Of a stretch of DNA of 64,000 bases, positions 1-7,205 are shown piece by piece (position 1 is the stretch's first letter; the number at the start of each line of letters is the position of its first letter). Source of the stretch: Corynebacterium sp. (GTDB lineage Bacteria > Actinomycetota > Actinomycetes > Mycobacteriales > Mycobacteriaceae); assembly GCA_030450335.1 (NCBI GenBank), contig JAKDIS010000001.1:1-64000 (forward strand). The letters run 5' to 3'. The notes beneath the pieces were generated by a model. That model had not been told where the DNA came from and searched no databases. It saw nothing but the letters and a program-made list of their open reading frames with translations. The position numbers were made by a program, and so were the translations under genes.

Positions 1-191
1 GCGGCGACGTTGGACTGGATGAAGTCAGCACCCTTTAGCAACACGCCCTAGGCCCGACGCCACCCGGCCGGCTCCCCTCTACGGCGGACTTCGCCCCGGT
101 CCGTCGGGTCGCCATCGACGGGAGGGACTTCCCCGCCCTCGGTCCCGGCGGCAAGTTCTGGTCCGTCGAGACCTCCCACGATCCGGCGAGC

Positions 192-1469
192 GTGGCGGTG
201 CGTACCATCAACCGGGGGATGATCGAGCTCGCTGTCCTGTGCACTCCCCTGCCTGGCTCGGACGTCACCGCGCACCATTCCCGGGTGCAGGCACGCCTCG
301 GGGTCACGCACACCCGTGCCGAGACCTACACCGACATCGGCCTGCTGTGCCAGCGCATGCCGCGGCTACGTGAGCGACTCGAGCGGGGATTCCTGAGCTT
401 CGACCACCTGCGGCTCCTCGCCCGCAGCGCCGACGGCATCCGGCACGAGGACACCGCCGCCGCGCAGGACGCACTGCTCGAGGTCTTCTCTCCCCGCCGC
501 CACGGCCAGCTCGTCCCCGGTCCCCGGGCTATGGTGAAGAAGATCCTCAAGGCACTCCACGAGGTCGACGCGCTCGCCCGCCCGATCGACCCCACCGACC
601 CCGAGGATCCCAAACGAGGGAGTATGGGCATGATCGACGACGCGCTGAACCACTCTGCCGTCGAGGCCCCGGCCGGGGTGGACGCCAGCGACTGCGGCAC
701 CATGACCCGCAGGGTCAGCGTCGACACCTACGACCCCTGCGCGACGGTCATCACCGCCACCCTGCCTCCCGAGGAGGCGGAGGAGTTCATGGCCGTCCTG
801 GACGCCGTGTGCCGCAAGATGGACTGCTCCCGGGCCGCCGGGCTCATGCACCTCTCCCGCGGCACCGCCGACGTCACGGTCACGCTCAACGTGTACCGCG
901 AGATCAACAGCCCCATCGCCGCCACCGCCGGCGGACACTGGCTCGACGCGATGGCCACCGCGACCTTCATGGACCGGGTGACCCACCTCAGGATCCCCGG
1001 CCACGAGGCCACGGAGTCCTACGTCCCCACCCGGCGCATGGTCGAGTTCGTCACCGGGGTGCACACCTGCTGCACCTACCCGGGCTGCGAGGTGACCGCC
1101 GCCCGCTGCGACATCGACCACGTGCACCGCTTCGACCATAAAAGCGCCGAACAGGGCGGCCCCACCGACACCCGTAACCTCCACCCCCTGTGCCGGGCGC
1201 ACCACCTGCTCAAGACGATGGGCTGGGTCGACGTCACCAAGGGCCGCGACGGCGCGCTGCTGTGGTCCAGCGTGGATGACGGGCACGTCCACGTCGTCGA
1301 ACCGTCCGGCCCCCTGGCGGCGTTCGCCCGGACGTCCTTCGCTGAACGTGCCTCCCGCAGGTTCACCACCGTGCGGGAACACAATGAACGCCGTATCGCC
1401 GAACTCGCCGAGGTGAAGGCCGCCCTCGAGGCGGCCCGGGCCGAAGCGACCGAGGAGGTGCCGTTCTAG
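192..1469 (+). CDS. DUF222 / HNH endonuclease domain protein (13E12 family)
   Basis: This is a predicted HNH nuclease of the actinobacterial DUF222 (13E12 repeat) family; its cellular substrate is unknown. The N-terminal two thirds is the helical DUF222 region. Near the C-terminus there is a clear HNH motif: CTYPGC, then DIDHVHRF, then NLHPLCRAHHLLKT, giving two zinc cysteine pairs and the catalytic histidines. A charged, probably coiled-coil tail follows. The start at GTG 192 is the first usable start codon. The same frame is open back to a TAG at 36-38 with no ATG, GTG or TTG, so the 5' end may be truncated or decayed. It converges on ppm1 with a four-base gap. Such genes are often multicopy in corynebacterial genomes. 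Confidence 0.8.
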   Translation: MAVRTINRGMIELAVLCTPLPGSDVTAHHSRVQARLGVTHTRAETYTDIGLLCQRMPRLRERLERGFLSFDHLRLLARSADGIRHEDTAAAQDALLEVFSPRRHGQLVPGPRAMVKKILKALHEVDALARPIDPTDPEDPKRGSMGMIDDALNHSAVEAPAGVDASDCGTMTRRVSVDTYDPCATVITATLPPEEAEEFMAVLDAVCRKMDCSRAAGLMHLSRGTADVTVTLNVYREINSPIAATAGGHWLDAMATATFMDRVTHLRIPGHEATESYVPTRRMVEFVTGVHTCCTYPGCEVTAARCDIDHVHRFDHKSAEQGGPTDTRNLHPLCRAHHLLKTMGWVDVTKGRDGALLWSSVDDGHVHVVEPSGPLAAFARTSFAERASRRFTTVREHNERRIAELAEVKAALEAARAEATEEVPF

Positions 1470-1473
1470 CTGT

Positions 1474-2286
1474 TCAGCGCCCCAGTTTCTGGGACACCGA
1501 CTCCCGGCCCAACCGCAGGAAGGCTGAACCCAACTTCGCGGCCTGGGACGCACGGTGGCGCAGACCCCACATCGTCACCGCCAGCAGACTGTCCTTCACG
1601 AAACTGCCGGCCAACTTCGACTCCCCGATCTCCCTCTCGGTGAAGGTGATCGGCACCTCGTCGACGGCGAAACCGCCCTCGACCGCACGGAAAGCGAGGT
1701 CCACCTGGAAGATGTAGCCCGCGTTCGACAGTTCGTCGAGGTCCAGCGACTCCACCAGCGCGCGCCGGTACGCACGGTAGCCGGCGGTCATGTCGGAGAG
1801 CCCGCAGCCCAGCGCGACGGAGATGTAGATGTTCCCGGCCTTCGACAGGAACCACCGGTTCCACGGCCAGTTCACCACCTTGCCGCCGGGCACGTACCGC
1901 GACCCGATCACCAGGTCCGAGCCCTTATCGACCTGCGTCAGCAGACGGTCGAGCTGCTCGGGGGCGTGAGAGCCGTCGGCGTCCATCTCGCACAGCACCT
2001 GGTAGTCACGTTCCAGGCCCCACCGGAAACCCGCCACGTAGGCTCCGCACAGCCCGCCCTTGCCCTCACGGTGCAGGACGTTGACGTGCGCATCGGACGC
2101 GGCGAGCTCGTCGGCGAGCTCACCGGTGCCGTCCGGGCTGTTGTCGTCGACGATGAGCACGTCGACGCGGTCAGGCTCGGCCGCACGGAGCCGTCCCACG
2201 ATCAGCGGAAGGTTCTCCAGCTCCTCGTAGGTCGGGATGATGACCAGGGTGCGGTCACTGGGGTGCGTCGAATGTCCCGTAGCCAA
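1474..2286 (-). CDS. ppm1: Polyprenol monophosphomannose synthase
   Basis: This GT2-family enzyme transfers mannose from GDP-mannose to polyprenyl phosphate. The product is the donor for lipomannan and lipoarabinomannan synthesis and for protein mannosylation. Visible signatures are the N-terminal TLVIIPTYEELENL strand, VDDNSPDGTGE, and the DxD-like EMDADGSH. I place the start at TTG 2286: it follows an AGAGG ribosome site built into the end of lnt and gives 270 residues. A longer reading that starts inside lnt adds only a PEE-repeat shadow. The gene lies eight bases downstream of lnt. In M. tuberculosis the two enzymes are one fused protein, whereas here they are separate, as in C. glutamicum. 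Confidence 0.93.
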   Translation of the reverse strand: MATGHSTHPSDRTLVIIPTYEELENLPLIVGRLRAAEPDRVDVLIVDDNSPDGTGELADELAASDAHVNVLHREGKGGLCGAYVAGFRWGLERDYQVLCEMDADGSHAPEQLDRLLTQVDKGSDLVIGSRYVPGGKVVNWPWNRWFLSKAGNIYISVALGCGLSDMTAGYRAYRRALVESLDLDELSNAGYIFQVDLAFRAVEGGFAVDEVPITFTEREIGESKLAGSFVKDSLLAVTMWGLRHRASQAAKLGSAFLRLGRESVSQKLGR

Positions 2287-2294
2287 ACCTGTGC

Positions 2295-3902
2295 CTACCT
2301 CTTCTTCTGGTTCTTCTGGTTCTTCTGGTTCTTCTGGGTCTTGTGGTACTTCTGCGTCTTGTTCTTCTGGCGGAATCCCGCGTAGAGCACGACGCCCGCG
2401 CCGGCGAGGGCGATGAGCCACTCCCCGAACGGGCCGATCCGTGCCGACAACGTCTCAGTATCCCGCACGGGTACGTCCTCCTGCAAAAGCCCCGCACGGA
2501 AGATCTCCGTCCGGTCCGTCACGGACCCGTCCGGGTCCACGATCGCCGAGACGCCCGAGGTCGCCGCCACGATGACCGAGCGGTCATACTCGATCGCGCG
2601 CATCCGGTTGATGGCCAACTGCTGGAAGGTCATGTCGGTGAACCCGAAGGTGGCGTTGTTGGTAGGGCTGGCGAACAACGTGGCCCCGGCGCGCACGGCG
2701 TCGCGGTACGCACCGTCGAAGCTCGCCTCGTAGCAGGTGGCCACGCCGACGGGGACGTCGTCCATCTCCACCACGCCGTCGCCGTCGCCGGCCTTGAAGT
2801 CGCCGGCCATGTCCACGTACGGGCTCACGTGACGCAGCAGGTCGCGGTAGGGCATGTACTCGCCGAAGGGCTGCAGGAACTTCTTGACGTGCTGGTCACC
2901 CGCTCCGGTCTCCGGGTCCCAGACCACCGCGGTGTTCCGGGCGCCTTCCTCGTCGCGGGTGATGGTCCCCACCAGTAGCGGGGCGCCGACGGCCCGGGCG
3001 GCGGCGGTGATCTCGTCGGCGACGGCCGGGTCGGTGAACGGGTTGATGTCCGAGGCGTTCTCCGGCCAGATCACCAGGTCGGGCCGCGGGCGCTCGCCAG
3101 CGTCGATCTCCTCGGCGAGCCGGTGGGTCTGGGTGAGGTGGTTGTTCAGCACGGCGCTGCGCTGCGAGTTGAAGTCCAGGCCGAGACGCGGGACGTTGCC
3201 CTGGACGGCGACGACGTTCAACGTCTCGTCGTCCCCGCCGACGGTTCCACCCCAGGACGTCGGGATGAGCGAGAGCACCAGCCCGCCGCCGAGGGTGACC
3301 GCCAGCGTCGAGGCGACGGTGACGTAGCGGCGCTGCAGCAGCATCGCCAGCGCCAGCCCGGAGACGACCACCGCGTAGGTCACCAGTGCGGGCCCGGCGA
3401 CGGAGACCCACTGCGCCAGCGGGCCGGTGATCTGGCCCCAGGCGACACGTCCCCAGCCGAACCCGCCGAAGGGCCAGGTGGAGCGCAGCCACTCGGTGGC
3501 CACGAACCAGGCAGGCACCCCGAGCAGCACCAGCAGGGTGAGACCTCTACCCCGCTGCCGTCCCCTCACAGCCACGCAGATGAGCCCCAGTCCGAGGCCG
3601 AACAGCAGACTGTACAGCGACTCCAGCAGGGCCAGGCCGATCCAGGCGATCGCCCCGACGTACTCCCCCACCCACGGCAGCAGGAAGAGGTAGCAGACCA
3701 GGCCCTGGACCCAGCCGAGCCACATCGCCCAGCGGCGAATGTGGCGGGCGTCGGCGGCGGACTCGACCGCCCGGTGCACTGCGTAGAAGAAGAGGGCGAA
3801 GCCCAACGGGGCGGCCCACCACAGTCCGGTGGGCTGGTAGGAGGCGAACTGCGCCACCCCGGCGGCCGCGGCGGCGGCCGTCAGCAGGAGGAACCGGATC
3901 AC
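2295..3902 (-). CDS. lnt: Apolipoprotein N-acyltransferase
   Basis: This integral membrane enzyme adds the third acyl chain to the N-terminal cysteine of lipoproteins. Residues 1-215 hold about six hydrophobic segments. A C-N hydrolase (nitrilase-like) domain covers about 227-475, with the expected Glu-Lys-Cys triad at E281 (WPENAS), K340 or K341 (VKKFLQPFGEYMPY) and C390 (VATCYEAS). One more membrane helix follows at about 493-510. The protein ends in an unusual Lys/Asn/Gln tail encoded by the 9-bp repeats. It starts with GTG and overlaps the fxsA stop by four bases (GTGA), then precedes ppm1, so fxsA-lnt-ppm1 is very probably one operon. Confidence 0.93.
   Translation of the reverse strand: MIRFLLLTAAAAAAGVAQFASYQPTGLWWAAPLGFALFFYAVHRAVESAADARHIRRWAMWLGWVQGLVCYLFLLPWVGEYVGAIAWIGLALLESLYSLLFGLGLGLICVAVRGRQRGRGLTLLVLLGVPAWFVATEWLRSTWPFGGFGWGRVAWGQITGPLAQWVSVAGPALVTYAVVVSGLALAMLLQRRYVTVASTLAVTLGGGLVLSLIPTSWGGTVGGDDETLNVVAVQGNVPRLGLDFNSQRSAVLNNHLTQTHRLAEEIDAGERPRPDLVIWPENASDINPFTDPAVADEITAAARAVGAPLLVGTITRDEEGARNTAVVWDPETGAGDQHVKKFLQPFGEYMPYRDLLRHVSPYVDMAGDFKAGDGDGVVEMDDVPVGVATCYEASFDGAYRDAVRAGATLFASPTNNATFGFTDMTFQQLAINRMRAIEYDRSVIVAATSGVSAIVDPDGSVTDRTEIFRAGLLQEDVPVRDTETLSARIGPFGEWLIALAGAGVVLYAGFRQKNKTQKYHKTQKNQKNQKNQKKR
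2302..2337. repeat. Four perfect 9-bp tandem repeats in the 3' end of lnt
   Basis: The unit TTCTTCTGG occurs four times without interruption, and degenerate copies continue to about 2370. Read on the minus strand it encodes the lysine/asparagine/glutamine repeats of the Lnt C-terminal tail. Because 9 bp is three codons, slippage would change tail length without a frameshift. Confidence 0.9.
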
Positions 3903-4387
3903 GCCCGGTCGTCCCCGTCACGCTTGTCGTCACCGTCGAACTCGTCGGCGCGGTGGTCGATGACCTCGCCCCACCCGTCCACGTCGCGGGTCTGCGGCAT
4001 GCTGACCCCGGAGACGGCGGTGAACGACGCACCGCCGAACTCGGTGATCTTGCTGCGCAGCGCCCCGCCGAGGCCGCGGCGCACCAGTGAGCGCGTCGGC
4101 GGCAGCAGCAGGACGATGCCGAACACGGCGGTGACCAGGCCGGGCAGGGCGACGAGTACGGCACCGACGGCGCTGAGCGCGGCGTCGGCGGTGAGGCGTC
4201 CGGGGTGGCTGGCGTCCGTCATCGAGCGGCGGACGAGTTCACGGAACTGCCATCCGGCGAGCAGCATGCCGCCGATGAACGTCGCGAGCACGAGCAGGAT
4301 CGTCCACCCGAAACCGATCCAGGTCCCCAACAGGAAAAACACGAGGATCTCGACGACGATGTAGAGCAGCGGAAGCAGTCGTGGCAT
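3899..4387 (-). CDS. fxsA: FxsA family membrane protein
   Basis: This is a small membrane protein of the FxsA family, named for suppressing phage T7 exclusion in E. coli; its normal role is unclear. Hydrophobic segments occur at about 4-22, 26-45 and 69-97, joined by charged loops, and the C-terminal 50 residues are acidic and soluble. A TAGGGT hexamer (4394-4399) ends six bases before the ATG, so the transcript may be leaderless. The gene overlaps lnt by four bases. The DprE2-like gene ends nine bases upstream, so it may also be read through from there. Confidence 0.85.
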   Translation of the reverse strand: MPRLLPLLYIVVEILVFFLLGTWIGFGWTILLVLATFIGGMLLAGWQFRELVRRSMTDASHPGRLTADAALSAVGAVLVALPGLVTAVFGIVLLLPPTRSLVRRGLGGALRSKITEFGGASFTAVSGVSMPQTRDVDGWGEVIDHRADEFDGDDKRDGDDRA

Positions 4388-4396
4388 ACCCCCACC

Positions 4397-5146
4397 CTAC
4401 CGTGGGGCCCGACGCCACACGGCGCGCGGCACCAGCGGCATGATCCGCGCCAGCACGGCGAGCCGGCGCGGCACCCATACGTCGGTGCGGTGGGACGCCA
4501 GGGCGTCCACCGTCGCCTCGGCGACGACGTCGGGTGTGGTCGACATCGGTGCGGGGTCCATGCCCTCGGTCATGCGTCCGATGACGAAGCCGGGACGCAC
4601 CACGGTCAGCCGCACGCCGCTGCCGCGCAGGGCGTCCTGCATGCCCTGGCAGAAGCCGTCGAGCCCGGCCTTGGCCGAGCCGTAGACGTAGTTGGGGCGG
4701 CGGACGCGGGCGCCGGCGATGGACGAGAAGGCGACCAGGTCGCCGTGACCGCGTCGACGCATGCGGGCGGAGAGTTCGGTGAGCAGCACGGCCTGGGCGG
4801 TGAAGTCGGTGTGCAGCACACGCTCGACCTCCGCACCGTCGGATTCGGCGAGGTCCTGGTCACCGAGGACGCCGAAGGCGGCGACGGCGGTGTCGATGGC
4901 GCCGGACGCCTCGACGTCGTCGATGACCGACGCCTGTGCCGCACAGTCGGTGGCGTCGAAGAAGACGGTGTCGACCCCGACGGCGCCGGCGTCCCGGCAC
5001 GCCGCGGCGAGCTCGCCGAGGGCCTCGGGACGCCGGGCGGCGAGCACCACGTGGTTGCCCGCGGCGAGGCGCAGGACGATCTCGGCACCGATCTCACTGG
5101 TGGCGCCGAACAGGGCGATGCGTTTCGGTGCGTGCGCTGTACTCAT
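4397..5146 (-). CDS. Short-chain dehydrogenase, DprE2-like
   Basis: This NAD(P)-dependent SDR of 249 residues has an N-terminal nucleotide site GATSEIG at about 14-20. The catalytic Ser-Tyr-Lys set is seen as FSSIAG and YVYGSAKAG. Segments such as VRRPNYVYGSAKAGLDGF closely resemble DprE2, the reductase that completes decaprenyl-phosphoryl-arabinose synthesis. No dprE1 lies nearby, so this may be a paralogue with a different lipid-linked sugar or steroid-like substrate. The ATG at 5146 overlaps the TGA of the upstream peptidase gene (ATGA), which indicates translational coupling. An upstream in-frame extension inside the peptidase gene is compositionally a shadow. Confidence 0.82.
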   Translation of the reverse strand: MSTAHAPKRIALFGATSEIGAEIVLRLAAGNHVVLAARRPEALGELAAACRDAGAVGVDTVFFDATDCAAQASVIDDVEASGAIDTAVAAFGVLGDQDLAESDGAEVERVLHTDFTAQAVLLTELSARMRRRGHGDLVAFSSIAGARVRRPNYVYGSAKAGLDGFCQGMQDALRGSGVRLTVVRPGFVIGRMTEGMDPAPMSTTPDVVAEATVDALASHRTDVWVPRRLAVLARIMPLVPRAVWRRAPR

Positions 5147-6246
5147 GCCGGCACCTCCACGGCGACGAGGTCGTGGGTGGTGGTGTTGAGCGGCTCGCAG
5201 CCGTCTGCGGTGAGCACCACGATGTCCTCGATCCGGGCGCCCCACTGCCCGGGCACGTAGATCCCCGGCTCGACGGAGAATGCCATGCCCTCGGTCAGCA
5301 CCGTGTCGTTGCCGGCGATGATGAAGGGCTCCTCGTGACCGGAGACGCCGATGCCGTGGCCGGTGCGGTGGGTGAAGAACTCCCCGTAGCCGGCGGCGTC
5401 GACGACGTCGCGCACCACGGCGTCCAGCCCGGTGGCGGTGACCCCGGGACGCGCGGCGGCGAGGCCGGCCTCCTGCGCGGTACGCAGGACGCGGTAGGCG
5501 TCCTGCTGCGCTTCGGACGCCTCACCCAGGACGTAGGTGCGGGTGCAGTCGGAGTGGTAGCCGGAGTCGAGCGTGCCGCCGATGTCGACGACGACCACGT
5601 CGCCGTCGGCGAGGACGCGCCCGGAGAAACTGTGGTGCGGGTCGGCACCGTGCGGGCCCGAGCCGACGATGACGAAGTCCACGGAGACGTGCTCCTCCAG
5701 GATCAGGGCGGTGAGATCCCCGGCCACCTCGCTCTCGGTGCGGCCCGCACGCAGCAGGGACGGGACGCGGCGGTGAACCGCGTCGATCGCCGCACCCGCG
5801 CGGGCGAGCTCGGCGGTCTCGGCCGGGTCCTTGACCATGAACACCTCGCGCAGCACGGCGGTGGCGTTCACCGTCGCCACTCCCCTGGCCTGCAAGTTCA
5901 GCAGATGGTCGGCGGTCATGGTCGCAGAGACCGCGACTGTGGCGTCGGTGGGGATGCCGAGCAGGGAGAGCGGGTCCTCGCCGTCGTTCCACGCCACGAC
6001 CTCGACGCCGGCCTCCCCGGCCACCCCGTCGCGCAGGTCGGCGGCGTCGACACCGGGTACCACGATGCGACGTGCCGTGGGGGTGACGACGAGTGCGGCG
6101 AAACGCTCATGGGTCTCGAGGTCGCTGTCGAGCAGGAATCGCAGGTCAGGGCCCGGTGTCAGGACGGCGGCCGCGAGTTCCTGCTCGGCGAGCAGGCGGG
6201 CGACGGCGTCGAGACGGGCCGTGTAGGTGGAGACGGGAAAGCTCAT
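5143..6246 (-). CDS. Xaa-Pro peptidase, M24 family
   Basis: This cytoplasmic metallopeptidase cleaves at prolyl bonds. The first 130 residues form the creatinase-like N-domain and the rest is the pita-bread catalytic fold. All five metal ligands are visible: D221 and D233 (VDIGGTLDSGYHSDCTRTY), H297 (THRTGHGIG), E326 (FSVEPGIY) and E340 (RIED). The length of 367 residues is usual for PepQ-type Xaa-Pro dipeptidase or aminopeptidase. A TACAGT hexamer (6254-6259) lies seven bases before the ATG, suggesting a leaderless start located inside the 3' end of the upstream gene. Whether it acts on dipeptides or longer peptides cannot be told from sequence. Confidence 0.9.
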   Translation of the reverse strand: MSFPVSTYTARLDAVARLLAEQELAAAVLTPGPDLRFLLDSDLETHERFAALVVTPTARRIVVPGVDAADLRDGVAGEAGVEVVAWNDGEDPLSLLGIPTDATVAVSATMTADHLLNLQARGVATVNATAVLREVFMVKDPAETAELARAGAAIDAVHRRVPSLLRAGRTESEVAGDLTALILEEHVSVDFVIVGSGPHGADPHHSFSGRVLADGDVVVVDIGGTLDSGYHSDCTRTYVLGEASEAQQDAYRVLRTAQEAGLAAARPGVTATGLDAVVRDVVDAAGYGEFFTHRTGHGIGVSGHEEPFIIAGNDTVLTEGMAFSVEPGIYVPGQWGARIEDIVVLTADGCEPLNTTTHDLVAVEVPA

Positions 6247-6249
6247 GGA

Positions 6250-7113
6250 TCACACTGTACGGGGCCGGACGGACGTGGCGGGCGTCCGGCGGCCGTGGAT
6301 CCTGCCGTCGTGGATCTCTCCGTCGTGGATCCTGCGCAGCCAGTCGGCCATGTTGTCGACGAAGGTGGCGTCGGTGCCCGGTTCGCGACGTGTGGCGTAG
6401 CTGGTGTGTTCCTCGCCGAGGTAACCGGTGAGCAGCCGGCGGGCCTCGGCGAAGCGGGCGCGCTCCCCGGTCAGGTCACGGACGTCGACGTGGTAGGCGG
6501 CCCCACGACGCAGCCGTAGGGCACGCGACGCACGGTCACGCCAGGTCAACGGCGAGTCTCCCCCGAGGTCCGGCGTCCACTGCGCGAGCAGACGCAGCGG
6601 GCTGGGGTCCGGGCACAGGCAGATGCCGTCGTCCGGGGCGGCAGCCCACCGCGCCGGCACGTCCGGCACCGGCGATTCACCACGGATGCCGTAGCGCGTC
6701 GGGTCCCCGGTGGTCCCGCGGGGTTGCTCCGGGTCGGAGACGAAGCCGACGGCCATCACCCGGTCACGGTCCGCGGCGTCGAGGCGTTCCAGGGCACGGT
6801 GCACCACGACCGCCCCGCCGGAGTAGCCCAGCAGGATCACGGGAGGTCCCGGATCGGCTGGGTCTGCACAGTCTGTGGTGTCTGTGGTGGCGCGTACGAG
6901 TGCGACGAGGTCGTCGGCGCCGCGTTCCACGGCGTCGAGGAACGGCACGGTGCCCTCCAGGCGTTCCCCGGCGGGCCCGTACTGCGCCAGCCACGGGTTC
7001 TCCAGGCACGTCCAGGAGTCCGGGAGCCGGTCGGTGACCGCGCAGAGTGTGGGGCCGGGCACCGGTTCGCCGATACCCCGGCTACGGATGACGACGGGCT
7101 GAGAACGTGACAT
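6250..7113 (-). CDS. Alpha/beta hydrolase, cutinase / lysin B-like
   Basis: The protein has 287 residues and a serine-hydrolase nucleophile elbow GYSGG with S98. A following segment, VGFVSDPEQPRG, resembles the FGNP/DP loop of mycobacteriophage lysin B and cutinase-like esterases. No signal peptide is visible, so it is predicted to be cytoplasmic or released by another route. Lysin B enzymes cleave mycolyl-arabinogalactan esters; a mycolate or other lipid ester is a reasonable substrate guess here but is inference. TACGCT (7122-7127) precedes the ATG by eight bases, a leaderless arrangement. It sits three bases upstream of the peptidase gene. Confidence 0.55.
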   Translation of the reverse strand: MSRSQPVVIRSRGIGEPVPGPTLCAVTDRLPDSWTCLENPWLAQYGPAGERLEGTVPFLDAVERGADDLVALVRATTDTTDCADPADPGPPVILLGYSGGAVVVHRALERLDAADRDRVMAVGFVSDPEQPRGTTGDPTRYGIRGESPVPDVPARWAAAPDDGICLCPDPSPLRLLAQWTPDLGGDSPLTWRDRASRALRLRRGAAYHVDVRDLTGERARFAEARRLLTGYLGEEHTSYATRREPGTDATFVDNMADWLRRIHDGEIHDGRIHGRRTPATSVRPRTV

Positions 7114-7175
7114 GGGCGTCGAGCGTAGTGGGCGATCCGCCGCAGCGGGTTGGGGTCCGCTGTGGTTGCGCTGGA

Positions 7176-7205
7176 CGTGTCAGGCGCCGGGCGTGTCAGG
7201 CGCCG
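7176..7205. repeat. 14-bp direct repeat with 16-bp period at the helY stop codon
   Basis: CGTGTCAGGCGCCG occurs at 7176-7189 and 7192-7205. The first copy met by helY (7192-7205) contains its TGA stop; the second lies just downstream and repeats the TGA. Confidence 0.85.

Noticed and set aside
1-44. Minus-strand reading starting with GTG at 44 (VLLKGADFIQSNVA) running off the window
   Set aside because: Only 14 codons, no ribosome site, and no recognisable family; could be chance.
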